NCBI RefSeq assembly: GCF_019969725.1
Contig: NZ_JAHXYW010000003.1
Location: 496,001 to 560,000, forward strand
From: Neobacillus bataviensis
GTDB lineage: Bacteria; Bacillota; Bacilli; Bacillales_B; DSM-18226
Direction: 5' to 3'
Length of the DNA: 64,000 nucleotides
In this document: piece after piece, positions 1 to 8,092 of the stretch
Layout of the letters: the number at the start of each line of letters is the position of its first letter
How positions within the stretch are numbered: the first letter of the stretch is position 1
Translations under genes and position numbers: made by a program
The notes under the pieces: model-generated
What the model saw: only the letters and a program-made list of their open reading frames with translations
What the model was told of the DNA's origin: nothing
Databases searched by the model: none

Positions 1-1757
1 GTTACCATCGCCTTATAGGCAGTAGTTTTATTTTTTTGTTTTTCGATCGAGTGGCCTTCATCTTCAAAGCGGATAAAATCCACAGGGTGCTGTCTATCCT
101 TTAGTTTCGTAACGATTTGTTCAGATTCTTGGATGTGGACACGGGGATCCGATTCACCGTGAATCACCAATAGCGGAGAGGAAATTCGTTCTGAATGTTG
201 CAAGGGCGCAATTTTATCAAAAAATTCTCCGTCTCTTTCTATGGTTCCGTATTCAAATTCCCTATGCTTCTTACGCCAAGGACTCGTCGTTTGAAGGAAA
301 GTTCTTAGACTGGACATTCCGACAATATCAATTCCAGCCGACCAAATCTCCGGATAGTGACTAATGGCAGCAAGAACGAGAAAGCCCCCATAACTCCCCC
401 CCATGATCCCGATTTTTTTGGGGTCGATATTTCGATTCACCTTCAGCCATTCCACTAAAAAAATTAAATCCTTTACCGCGTCCATTCTATTTTGGACATC
501 ATCCAAATGGGTGAAGGTTTTTCCATATCCCGTACTTCCCCTCACATTAGGTGTACATACAGCATAACCCTGGTTTAGGAAATATTGCAGGACTGGGTTA
601 TAGACCGCGCGCGATTGGCTTTCGGGCCCGCCATGAAGATAAATGACAATTGGATATTTTTCTACTTTTTTTTGCGGCATATAATAAAAAGCTGGAATTT
701 CCAGGCCATCAAATGAACGGAAGGATATGTGTTCCGGCTCTACTAATTTTTTATCCAGTACTGGTGAACGAGAAACATACGTAAGCCTTTCCGCTTTTAT
801 GGTATTTAGGTCAAGCTCCCAAATATCAGAAGGATAGGCCGGGCCCTTGAAGGTATAGGCTAATTTTTGGCTATCTGGTGAAAATTTCAGATTGGATATA
901 ACCCCTATTGGTGTCTTCCACGTATAAAGGTAACTCCGGTTAATATCTAAAAGCACCCCTTTGGATATACCATCCTCATTTATTGTGTAGGCTGCCATAT
1001 TTTTTTCTTTATTCATAGACAATCCCTCAAAATCCCATTGCCCCCGTTCGAGCCACACGAAATGTTTGGTTTTTATATTTATGAGAGCAAGCCCGTAGAA
1101 TTCCCTGTCTTTATTTGATAATACATAAAGATGATCTCCATCTTTATTAAAGTGAGCATCTTTAAAGCTCGCCTCACCTTTATGTTCGGTTAACCAGTTC
1201 GTAACCCCGTTTGATAGGTCGAGTATTCCCAAATCATTATCTAACGGGGAATTTATCTTCTGGACCAATAACGATTTACCATCCGGCGACCATTTTACTG
1301 CAGAAAATATCCCTTCTCCAGCCAATATTAGCTTTATCTCCAAAGTTTCCAGATTTTGGATATAAATGTCAAAAAAGGCAGGATTTCGACGATTACTTGA
1401 CCATACTATCCATTTACCGTCAGGTGAGGAACCTCCAAAGCGGTGAATATGATCGGGAGATTTTGTCAGCTCTTTTAGTTTTCCATCGTTCCCAAGTAAA
1501 TACAATTGCTGCTTCTCATTTCCACCTGAATCCATTCCGATGATTTTATTTGAGGTGCCTGTTACATAACTTACAAACGTGATTCTTTCGCTGGTATAGG
1601 AAGTTTGGACCGGCCACTCATCCCCTAGATTGATTTCCCATACTTGCTGGATACCCGTATAGTCGGCTAAAAAGCTTAGTTTGTGACAAGTCGGATCGTA
1701 CTCGGGATATTTAGCTGAGCGAACATGCATGTATGGTTCTATCCCAATGACAGACAT
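1..1757 (-). CDS. S9 family peptidase (prolyl oligopeptidase / acylaminoacyl peptidase type), partial
   Basis: The gene runs off the left edge of the window, so only the first 585 or so codons are present. The N-terminal 340 residues read as a beta-propeller with repeated SPDGK-type blades, and the C-terminal part is an alpha/beta hydrolase domain. The full catalytic triad is visible: Ser455 in GGSYGG, Asp537 in HGESDPRV and His569 in EDEGHS. Family members are cytoplasmic serine peptidases that trim short or N-acylated peptides. The ATG at 1757 follows a good Shine-Dalgarno site (AGGGGGAGG) and no signal peptide is seen. Only a short C-terminal tail should be missing. Read from my own translation of the minus strand. 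Confidence 0.93.
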   Translation of the reverse strand, partial: MSVIGIEPYMHVRSAKYPEYDPTCHKLSFLADYTGIQQVWEINLGDEWPVQTSYTSERITFVSYVTGTSNKIIGMDSGGNEKQQLYLLGNDGKLKELTKSPDHIHRFGGSSPDGKWIVWSSNRRNPAFFDIYIQNLETLEIKLILAGEGIFSAVKWSPDGKSLLVQKINSPLDNDLGILDLSNGVTNWLTEHKGEASFKDAHFNKDGDHLYVLSNKDREFYGLALINIKTKHFVWLERGQWDFEGLSMNKEKNMAAYTINEDGISKGVLLDINRSYLYTWKTPIGVISNLKFSPDSQKLAYTFKGPAYPSDIWELDLNTIKAERLTYVSRSPVLDKKLVEPEHISFRSFDGLEIPAFYYMPQKKVEKYPIVIYLHGGPESQSRAVYNPVLQYFLNQGYAVCTPNVRGSTGYGKTFTHLDDVQNRMDAVKDLIFLVEWLKVNRNIDPKKIGIMGGSYGGFLVLAAISHYPEIWSAGIDIVGMSSLRTFLQTTSPWRKKHREFEYGTIERDGEFFDKIAPLQHSERISSPLLVIHGESDPRVHIQESEQIVTKLKDRQHPVDFIRFEDEGHSIEKQKNKTTAYKAMV

Positions 1758-1884
1758 AATCCTCCCCCTATTTAATTTTTTACTCTCATGTAAGTTATGA
1801 AAACGGCCCTTTTGAAGTGTTTATATATAAAAAAATACAAAATTTTTCTTATAATCTGATTTGTTGATAACCAGATACACTCAT

Positions 1885-1917
1885 AAAAAAAGCCAGAAGC
1901 ACTATGCCTCCGGCTTT
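1885..1917 (-). terminator. Intrinsic terminator after the C26 hydrolase
   Basis: On the minus strand an AAAGCCGGAGGC arm and a matching GCTTCTGGCTTT arm enclose a 5-nt loop and run into a T tract. It lies just downstream of the gene ending at 1967. Confidence 0.85.
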
Positions 1918-1966
1918 AACACTATTAAAATTATGCTAAATCATAATATCCCATAGAAACATTCAT

Positions 1967-2698
1967 TTACAACGCCGGAACCTTCATACAGCTTCTAATA
2001 AATTCAACAAACAAATTGTTCATCGCAGGGCTTGTACTTGCCATTGATTCCGGATGCCACTGAACACCCATTGTAAATGTTGGTGAATGAATATACTCAA
2101 CTGCTTCAACGATACCATCTGCTGATCGAGCAGCTACTCTTAAATCACTGGCCACCTTATCAATTGCCTGATGGTGAAGACTGTTGACTCTGACAATCTC
2201 GGATTCCAAAACCTCAAATAGCTTACTTTCTTTTGAGATGGTCACCCAATGGGTATCACGGCTTCGGTCTATTTTCTGCGTGTGTTGGATTGGTTTATTA
2301 ACTTGACTCGGTATATCTTGAATTAAGGTACCGCCAAGAGCCACATTTAATATTTGCACTCCTCTGCAAATCGCCAGGATTGGAATATTATTCTGAATTG
2401 CATACTGTACAATGGCGATCTCAGAGAAATCCCGCTCCGGAATGGTTGGTCCTAATCCTGGATGAGGATCTTGACCATAAAATTGTGGATCAACGTCCTC
2501 TCCCCCACTTAGGATAATACCGTCACATAATCCAATTGTTTCTATTGCTATTTCAGGATTAAGAAATGGAAGAATAATCGGGATTCCACCATTAGCGGCA
2601 ACACTTTTATGATAATCATGATGAACATATACACCTTCCATGTAATCGTTATGGTTCACATAGGCACCGGTAATGCCTATAATTGGTTTCTTTTTCAA
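1967..2698 (-). CDS. Gamma-glutamyl-gamma-aminobutyrate hydrolase family protein (peptidase C26, PuuD-like)
   Basis: A class I glutamine amidotransferase-like fold. The nucleophile elbow ICRGVQ carries Cys111, and VQWHPE carries His215 and Glu217, so the Cys-His-Glu triad is intact. Relatives hydrolyse gamma-glutamyl-GABA in putrescine breakdown or other gamma-glutamyl amides. No putrescine genes are nearby, so the substrate stays open. The start is TTG at 2698, supported by AAGGGGG eight bases upstream. It is a single-gene unit with its own terminator. The cytoplasmic 243-aa length is normal for the family. Confidence 0.9.
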   Translation of the reverse strand: MKKKPIIGITGAYVNHNDYMEGVYVHHDYHKSVAANGGIPIILPFLNPEIAIETIGLCDGIILSGGEDVDPQFYGQDPHPGLGPTIPERDFSEIAIVQYAIQNNIPILAICRGVQILNVALGGTLIQDIPSQVNKPIQHTQKIDRSRDTHWVTISKESKLFEVLESEIVRVNSLHHQAIDKVASDLRVAARSADGIVEAVEYIHSPTFTMGVQWHPESMASTSPAMNNLFVEFIRSCMKVPAL

Positions 2699-3095
2699 CG
2701 TAATTCCCCCTTATTTTGTTCCAAGCCTAAACTCTATTAATCAATCTTTTTTAATTTTACCATTATCGGGCTCGGTACTAACTTAATAAAAACACTTTTT
2801 CAAAAAAGTTTTAAAAATTATGATAATCTAAAATTAAATTTCCAGTATTTTTAGAATAGTAAATATTTTTAAAGAAATAAAGTCCACGGTGTCATTTTAA
2901 TGAGTTTTGCAGCTGCCGGTTTAATCTTAGGATCTATGATAAGTTTTATAGTCGCAGGGACCATGTTTATTTAGTTATTTTTAAAGGTTGTTAGAAGGAT
3001 ATCTAACATAAGCTTTTTAAATTAAACATGTTATAATGTGCTAAAGGTAATTTTGCTTTACAGGGTAAAACTCAGCATCCTAGGAGTGTGATTTT
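2699..3095. other. 397-bp divergent intergenic region
   Basis: It separates the C26 hydrolase from the plus-strand HAD gene. It holds a possible 24-aa hydrophobic reading frame (2900-2974) and a TATAAT -10 box at 3032-3037 that probably serves the HAD gene. I see nothing else that is structured here. Confidence 0.5.
2900..2974 (+). CDS. Possible 24-aa hydrophobic peptide
   Basis: An ATG-to-TAG frame encodes a peptide that is almost wholly Ala, Gly, Ile, Leu, Met, Phe and Val, as expected of one transmembrane helix. No Shine-Dalgarno site is evident upstream and there is no terminator after it, so it may be chance. Nothing in the sequence points to a function. Confidence 0.2.
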   Translation: MSFAAAGLILGSMISFIVAGTMFI

Positions 3096-3875
3096 TTGAA
3101 CTATAAAGTTGTCATCTTTGATATAGACGGAACGATCCTGCCACATGGAAAAGCTCTTAGCAATGCCACTAAGGATGCGATCCAGCGGTTAAAAGAGAAA
3201 AATATGAAAGTGGTTATAGCTACGGGAAGAGCCCCTTATTTTTCTGAATCGATTATGGAGGAGACCGGTGTCGACTCAATGATCTTTTTTAATGGTTCGT
3301 ATGTTTTTCATGAGGGAAAAGAATTATTCAAGAACACGATTGAGAAGCAAGTATTAAATAAAGTGCATCTGTTGTCAAATGATAATCAACATGCCCTTAC
3401 ATTTTTAGCAGGAAAGAGCTTCAAAGTTACTGATTTAAGTCATCCTTTCGTCAAGGAGGCGTACATGAATGATTCTTGGGTGCCGGAACTTGCTCCGCCA
3501 CAATTTTGGATGAATCAGGATATTTATCAGTTGTTCCTTCATTGTGACCTTGAAGAAGAGTTATCCTATCAAACCAAGATTCCGGAATTGGATTTCAGAA
3601 GATGGAGTTCAGGGGCAAAGACGTGTGATGTGAATTTGACCAATTCCAATAAAGCAGTGGGCATTACTAAACTGTTAGAGAGAATCGGCATTGCACCTGA
3701 CGAAGCGGTTGCGTTTGGGGATGGTTTAAACGATATTGAAATGCTTTCCTTAGTAGGAATGGGTGTCGCGATGGGGAATGCCCGTGATGAAGTAAAACAA
3801 GCCGCCAATATGGTAACCCTCTCCTCCGAGGAGGACGGAGTCCGCTACGGATTGGAACGGCTTGGAATAATTTAA
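3096..3875 (+). CDS. Cof-type HAD-IIB family phosphatase (YkrA-like)
   Basis: Haloacid dehalogenase fold with the nucleophile motif DIDGT (Asp9, Asp11), the second motif in VIATGRAP, and the C-terminal metal-binding motif GDGLNDIEM followed by VAMGNA. The C2B cap between them marks the Cof/HAD-IIB class. These enzymes dephosphorylate sugar phosphates, nucleotides or flavin precursors in the cytoplasm, and the substrate cannot be told here. The start is TTG at 3096, chosen because AGGAGTG lies at 3082-3088. A GNAT gene follows within 30 bases, so the two are probably co-transcribed. Confidence 0.9.
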   Translation: MNYKVVIFDIDGTILPHGKALSNATKDAIQRLKEKNMKVVIATGRAPYFSESIMEETGVDSMIFFNGSYVFHEGKELFKNTIEKQVLNKVHLLSNDNQHALTFLAGKSFKVTDLSHPFVKEAYMNDSWVPELAPPQFWMNQDIYQLFLHCDLEEELSYQTKIPELDFRRWSSGAKTCDVNLTNSNKAVGITKLLERIGIAPDEAVAFGDGLNDIEMLSLVGMGVAMGNARDEVKQAANMVTLSSEEDGVRYGLERLGII

Positions 3876-3903
3876 ACGTTGGTTTTTTAAAGGTGTGAAA
3901 GAT

Positions 3904-4437
3904 ATGAAGATAACATATGAAGTGATTCCTGAAAAACAAATCGAATACTGCCGGGATTTATGCAATGAGCTAATGACCTTTCAAAAGTCGAAAGCATACA
4001 TAAAACCGGAATTGTTTGACACAATGAGTTTTGAAACTCGGATGGTTCCTTCAATAAAAAGTGCGCCCCACAACTATATAGTGGTCGTTAAGGATGAAGA
4101 TAAAATTGTAGGTTATGTCTATTCAAATATCTCTCCAAAAGAAGCATATTCCAATGATTTCGCCACTTTTTTTGACCTTTCAACTGTAAGTAAAAAAAAT
4201 GTCGGTTGTTTATCCCAATTTTATATTAAAGAAGAATACCGACAATACGGCATTGGTTCCAAACTTTTTAATATGTCCATGGATTGGCTAAAGCAATTTG
4301 AGGATGTCGAAGATTATTTTATCTATGTCTCAAATGGCAATGATGATGCTTTAGAGTTCTACAAACGAAAAGGCTTTTCCGTTAGTCATGAAATATTGGA
4401 TGGATTTATTACCGTTTTACGTAAAAAAAGGGCTTAG
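3904..4437 (+). CDS. GNAT family N-acetyltransferase
   Basis: The C-terminal half has the GNAT acetyl-CoA core: a beta strand ending in LSQFYIKEEYRQYGIGSKL (R/Q-x-x-G-x-G/S-like loop), then the helix and the FYKRKGF strand typical of motif B. The acceptor substrate is unknown. A GTG at 3895 is possible, but AAAGGTG at 3889-3895 fits the ATG at 3904 better, giving 177 residues. It sits directly behind the Cof phosphatase. Its 3' end overlaps a terminator that serves the convergent minus-strand gene. Confidence 0.85.
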   Translation: MKITYEVIPEKQIEYCRDLCNELMTFQKSKAYIKPELFDTMSFETRMVPSIKSAPHNYIVVVKDEDKIVGYVYSNISPKEAYSNDFATFFDLSTVSKKNVGCLSQFYIKEEYRQYGIGSKLFNMSMDWLKQFEDVEDYFIYVSNGNDDALEFYKRKGFSVSHEILDGFITVLRKKRA

Positions 4438-4457
4438 AGTTTTCCTCTTGGCCCTTT
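4427..4457 (-). terminator. Intrinsic terminator of the liaIH-like operon
   Basis: AAAGGGC and GCCCTTT arms with an inner AGAG/CTCT stem. On the minus strand it runs into seven T residues. It overlaps the last codons of the convergent GNAT gene. Confidence 0.75.
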
Positions 4458-4508
4458 AAAAACCTTTAACCCTAAAACTATTTTGCAATTCAGCTTTTTT
4501 TTATTGGT

Positions 4509-5159
4509 CTATTCTTTTGTTAAATTCAATGGTTTATGATCCATTTTCTTTTCTAACTGTGCAATCTGCTCATCCAAACTGACTTGATTAAAGGTGTCTT
4601 TAATTTTATTTTCTAATCGTTCAAGATAGTTTTCAATGTCCTTGAATTTTGAATAGGAATGGTTTTGAGAAGAATTTGTTTCTAAGACCTGATTCATTCC
4701 AATATTGGCGCGCGTTACATTTTCTCGGCCCATTAATTCCATTCTGCGAAGATGCATATCCTTTAACTTATGCTTCATTTCTTCGTATTTTCTTTTTAAT
4801 TCATTCAACTGCTCATTCGCTTGTGCAAGTGAAGTGCTTAGACGCTGGGAACGCTCGACATATTGCTGATGCTCTGCTGCGGCAAATTGATATAGTTCTG
4901 TCTCCCCTGCATTTGATGCGATTTCCGCTTGGTGCTTTCTTTTTTCAGCCAACTCTGCTGCTAAATTATACTCTTTTAAAAATTCATCCTTCAAACGAGC
5001 TTGTCGTTCAACAAGCTTTCCTACTTTTTCTGTTTCCTGCTCACATTGGCGTAGGTATTGATTGAGTTTACTAATTGGATTTTGTGTGTCCTTTTGGTGG
5101 AGAGTTTCATTCAAATCAGCAACAATGATATCTTTTATTTTTGTAAATAAGTTTGACAT
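4509..5159 (-). CDS. PspA/IM30 family protein, LiaH-like
   Basis: A 216-aa protein that is almost all charged coiled coil from about residue 30 to 150. The start (NLFTKIKDIIVADLNETL) is a typical PspA/IM30 amphipathic N-terminus, and 216 residues is close to LiaH. Such proteins oligomerise under the cytoplasmic membrane during envelope stress. The preceding gene (5181-5519) encodes a two-helix LiaI-like membrane protein 21 bases upstream, the arrangement seen in lia operons, where LiaI anchors LiaH. No liaF, liaS or liaR is present in the window. Confidence 0.85.
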   Translation of the reverse strand: MSNLFTKIKDIIVADLNETLHQKDTQNPISKLNQYLRQCEQETEKVGKLVERQARLKDEFLKEYNLAAELAEKRKHQAEIASNAGETELYQFAAAEHQQYVERSQRLSTSLAQANEQLNELKRKYEEMKHKLKDMHLRRMELMGRENVTRANIGMNQVLETNSSQNHSYSKFKDIENYLERLENKIKDTFNQVSLDEQIAQLEKKMDHKPLNLTKE

Positions 5160-5180
5160 GTTTATTTTTCTCCCTTGAAA

Positions 5181-5519
5181 TTAATATTTTTTTAATTCAT
5201 TCCATTGTTTATCAAAATTATCGAATGGATCACCATTTTTGGGTGCTGCTTTTTTGTTCCAATTTTTATAGACAAGATATAGGACATAAGCTGCGCCTGC
5301 ACCAATAAGGGCAGGTATATTGTGGATGTTTGATGAAAGTACCACTAACCCAAAGATAATTAATGCGATCTTCCATCCGATGGAGTCCACTTTCAAAAAC
5401 TGTTTGTAAATGAAGTAAAGAATCACCAAACTCACTAGTAATGCCAACATTGGACCGATCGAATTGAGTAAGATGATGGCAGCCGCGCCTCCCGCTAAAA
5501 ACAAGCCAAATTTTTTCAC
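5181..5519 (-). CDS. LiaI-like small membrane protein
   Basis: 112 residues with strongly hydrophobic segments at about 5-40 and 50-85, then a hydrophilic tail (NGDPFDNFDKQW). The family is often mislabelled as a flagellar basal body rod protein in Bacillus annotations. By position and shape it is the membrane anchor for the PspA-like product of the next gene. The start is GTG at 5519 with AAGGAGGAAG upstream. It is the first gene of a two-gene operon with a perfect palindrome further upstream. Confidence 0.8.
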   Translation of the reverse strand: MKKFGLFLAGGAAAIILLNSIGPMLALLVSLVILYFIYKQFLKVDSIGWKIALIIFGLVVLSSNIHNIPALIGAGAAYVLYLVYKNWNKKAAPKNGDPFDNFDKQWNELKKY

Positions 5520-5554
5520 TTTTTCTTCCTCCTTTTTTGCCTCTTTATGTTTTC

Positions 5555-5583
5555 ATCTTACCTTTTTTCTAATGGTTCCATAA
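5555..5583 (-). promoter_or_regulatory. Probable promoter of the liaIH-like operon
   Basis: On the minus strand TTATGG and TAAGAT are separated by 17 bases. The poor -35 box would suit an activator-dependent promoter. The start codon lies about 35 bases downstream. Confidence 0.45.
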
Positions 5584-5611
5584 TTGCGCTTGAGCTTGAT
5601 TTTACTATCGG

Positions 5612-5626
5612 ACCTAAGACTTAGGT
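5612..5626. promoter_or_regulatory. Perfect 7-1-7 palindrome, candidate LiaR-type operator
   Basis: ACCTAAG, one base, CTTAGGT. It lies about 28 bases upstream of the -35 box of the liaIH-like operon, a normal activator position. A TCGGAC element occurs at 5608 and again at 5631. Assignment to LiaR is inference from the operon it precedes. Confidence 0.5.
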
Positions 5627-5650
5627 GATGTCGGACTATTTTACATAATA

Positions 5651-5697
5651 AAGCTCACACTCATTTTGCCTAACAAGCGAGTGTGAGCTTTCTTTTT
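5651..5697 (+). terminator. Terminator-like hairpin with no gene before it
   Basis: AAGCTCACACTC and GAGTGTGAGCTT pair perfectly over 12 bp with a 16-nt loop, followed by TCTTTTT. It lies between two divergent genes and 62 bases before the ATG at 5760. It may be an attenuator of that gene, insulation, or a relic. Confidence 0.6.
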
Positions 5698-5759
5698 AAA
5701 AACAAATGGCCAATTTTCCATACAAAGATAATATAGATATTTATAAGGGGGCTGATTTG

Positions 5760-6167
5760 ATGAATGTAATTGGGAATTTTAAAATCCTAACGGTTTCTAA
5801 AGACATCCAGGGTCCTTATATGAAAATGAAAGTAACCCTCTCGGACGGTACCTCAACCATTCGATTTGGATTAGATGAACCTACCTATGAAAATATTAAA
5901 GAAATCGTTTCAAAAAATTATTTTGATTCACTTGCCAAAGGCTACCGTTTCGAATTATTGCCTTATTATGCAACGTACCAAGAAATCGATAACAGCCAGT
6001 CTGTCTTTATGGGGTCAATTAGATGCATTCAAGATAATAGGGCTAAAAATATTCAGTTTCAATGTACCGAAAGATTTGCGGGAAATTTAGAATGGTTTAA
6101 ACATGCCGTTTACAGTACTGAGGATATAAAACATTTGACCTTAGACGGTCATGATGGACATTTTTGA
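5760..6167 (+). CDS. Hypothetical protein, 135 aa
   Basis: I do not recognise the family. The product is a soluble alpha/beta protein with no signal peptide, a strand-rich N-terminal half (KILTVSKDIQGPYMKMKVTLSDG) and two cysteines (RCIQ, QCTE). A longer frame begins at 5706, but the AAGGGGG site fits only the ATG at 5760. It forms a single-gene unit with its own terminator. The leader contains the terminator-like hairpin at 5651-5697. Confidence 0.65.
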   Translation: MNVIGNFKILTVSKDIQGPYMKMKVTLSDGTSTIRFGLDEPTYENIKEIVSKNYFDSLAKGYRFELLPYYATYQEIDNSQSVFMGSIRCIQDNRAKNIQFQCTERFAGNLEWFKHAVYSTEDIKHLTLDGHDGHF

Positions 6168-6183
6168 AAGGAATTCTATAGCC

Positions 6184-6218
6184 AATGTCCTTCAATAGTT
6201 TATGAAGGACATTTTTGC
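6184..6218 (+). terminator. Intrinsic terminator of the 135-aa gene
   Basis: AATGTCCTTCA and TGAAGGACATT pair over 11 bp, followed by TTTGCTT. Confidence 0.8.
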
Positions 6219-6238
6219 TTAAGGAAAAATTTTTATCC

Positions 6239-6286
6239 AAAAAAATCACCCCCTTTCTATATTAATTGGAACATAGAAAGGAGGTG
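6239..6286 (-). terminator. Intrinsic terminator of the acyl-CoA synthetase gene
   Basis: On the minus strand CACCTCCTTTCTAT and ATAGAAAGGGGGTG form a 14-bp stem that runs into eight T residues. Confidence 0.85.
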
Positions 6287-6319
6287 GAGTTTTATATCAC
6301 GATATTGGATCTTTTGGTC

Positions 6320-7912
6320 TTAATTCACTCTTTTCGGACCACTCCAGTACATTTCCCTTAAACGGTATTTTTGTAGTTTTCCAGTGGCTGTTTTAGGTAA
6401 AGCCTCCACAAATTCGACCGCTTTTGGTGCTTTAAAGTGTGCTATATTCGAGCGGCAAAACTGAATGATTTCTTCCTCTGTTACTTCAGTATTAGGTTGA
6501 AGAACTATTATAGCCTTTGGAACCTCACCCCATTTTTCATCAGGAACAGCGATCACTGCACATTCTAATACAGACGGATGTCTATATAGAACTCCCTCTA
6601 CTTCTGTTGATGAAATATTTTCCCCTCCTGAGATAATCAAATCCTTAGACCTGTCACGGATCTCAATAAATCCATCTGGATGAGTAACTGCTAAATCACC
6701 GGTATGGAACCAGCCATCTTTTATAGCTGCAGCTGTCGTGACAGGATCCTTATAATAACCTGCCATAACCACGTTACCGCGAGTAATGATTTCACCTAAT
6801 TCCTCACCATTCCAAGCCACTTCTTCCCCGTCTTGATAAACAACCTTCGTTTCACCATTAAAAGCAAGTTCAATACCTTGCCTTGCTTTGATGGCAGCTT
6901 GATCATCTGCTGACCTTGAATCAAATTCTTCTTTCCATTCACAGTATAGAATGAATGGTGATGTTTCAGTTAGCCCATAAACATGAATCATGTTTAAGCC
7001 CAGGATATCTTGCGCTTTGTGAATTAGGGCTGCCGCAGGAGGTGCACCAGCTGTTGCCATGCGAGGATTCGTTTTTATTTTAATTTCTTTGGCCTTTGGA
7101 TCATTCACAAGCATATTAACGACGGTTGGCGCCCCGCATAAAAGTGATATTTTTTTAGATTCAAATAATTCCAGAATTAGAGGCGGGTCTACTTTTCGTA
7201 AACACACATGAGTAGCCCCTGCACCTGTAATCCCCCAAACACCGCCCCAGCCATTTGCGTGGAACATTGGCAGTGTATGCAGGTAGACATCATCGTGATT
7301 TACACCTAGGTGGTACATAAAATTAGCGGCATTCAAATAACTTCCCCGATGGGTTAGCATGACTCCTTTTGGTTTTGAAGTTGTGCCGCTCGTATAATTT
7401 AAGGTTAGCAACTGATTTTCATCGATTTCAACCTCAGGAGGTGCTGCTGAATCAGGAGCATGTTCTAGAAAAGTCTCAAAATCAATGCCTTTCAATGAAG
7501 TTTCGTGACCTGGCACCCGCACAATCACGATTTGTTCGAGCGCAAGACTATCGATGATTTTTTCAATTGGAGCACAAAATTCCTCATCGACTATCAACAT
7601 TCGCGCATCACTATGGCGGATAATATATTCCAAGTCACTTGCAGAAAGGCGGTAGTTTAAAGGGACCATGACAGCTCCAAGCTGGCAGATTCCATAAAAG
7701 CACTCCAACATATAATGGGTGTTCGGCAGCATAACCGCAACATGGTCACCTTTTCCAATTCCTGCTTGTTCTAATGCAGAGGATAACCGATCAACACGTT
7801 GTCCGAATTCCAGATATGTAAATTCCTTTTCTTCATCAATGACAGCGATTTTATTTGGGTAATACTTCACCGCCCTCCGTTTCCAGTCTAATGGTGTTAA
7901 TGGGGCAAACAT
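6320..7912 (-). CDS. Acyl-CoA synthetase (AMP-forming), FadD-like
   Basis: ANL superfamily enzyme that activates a carboxylic acid, probably a fatty acid, to its CoA thioester through an acyl-adenylate. The AMP/ATP loop YTSGTTSKPKG lies about 175 residues in, the YGLTETSP motif follows, and DGWFHTGDLA leads into the C-terminal domain with the catalytic lysine region TATGKLQKYRLR. A TTG at 7921 would add three codons, but GAGGAG directly abuts it, and the ATG at 7912 has proper spacing, giving 530 residues. It is a single-gene unit. The chain length of the substrate cannot be read from the sequence. Confidence 0.92.
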   Translation of the reverse strand: MFAPLTPLDWKRRAVKYYPNKIAVIDEEKEFTYLEFGQRVDRLSSALEQAGIGKGDHVAVMLPNTHYMLECFYGICQLGAVMVPLNYRLSASDLEYIIRHSDARMLIVDEEFCAPIEKIIDSLALEQIVIVRVPGHETSLKGIDFETFLEHAPDSAAPPEVEIDENQLLTLNYTSGTTSKPKGVMLTHRGSYLNAANFMYHLGVNHDDVYLHTLPMFHANGWGGVWGITGAGATHVCLRKVDPPLILELFESKKISLLCGAPTVVNMLVNDPKAKEIKIKTNPRMATAGAPPAAALIHKAQDILGLNMIHVYGLTETSPFILYCEWKEEFDSRSADDQAAIKARQGIELAFNGETKVVYQDGEEVAWNGEELGEIITRGNVVMAGYYKDPVTTAAAIKDGWFHTGDLAVTHPDGFIEIRDRSKDLIISGGENISSTEVEGVLYRHPSVLECAVIAVPDEKWGEVPKAIIVLQPNTEVTEEEIIQFCRSNIAHFKAPKAVEFVEALPKTATGKLQKYRLREMYWSGPKRVN

Positions 7913-8065
7913 AAAAACCAACTCCTCTATTATATTAATGGGAGTGATGGATAATATTCGTAAATAATTCCCTTTGATGTTTACATCACAATTTTAATCT
8001 ATTTCAAAAAATAGGAATTTGTCAATCTTTAATTCGAATTTTCTGAATTTAATCACAATCATATA

Positions 8066-8092
8066 AAAAAAGAAAAGCACAAAGGCTTTTCT
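8066..8092 (-). terminator. Intrinsic terminator of the chitinase gene
   Basis: AAGAAAAGC and GCTTTTCTT arms on the minus strand with a T tract. It begins at the stop codon. Confidence 0.75.

Noticed and set aside
1211..1543. 110-aa plus-strand frame within the S9 peptidase gene
   Set aside because: The opposite strand holds a complete catalytic domain in frame; this is a shadow frame.
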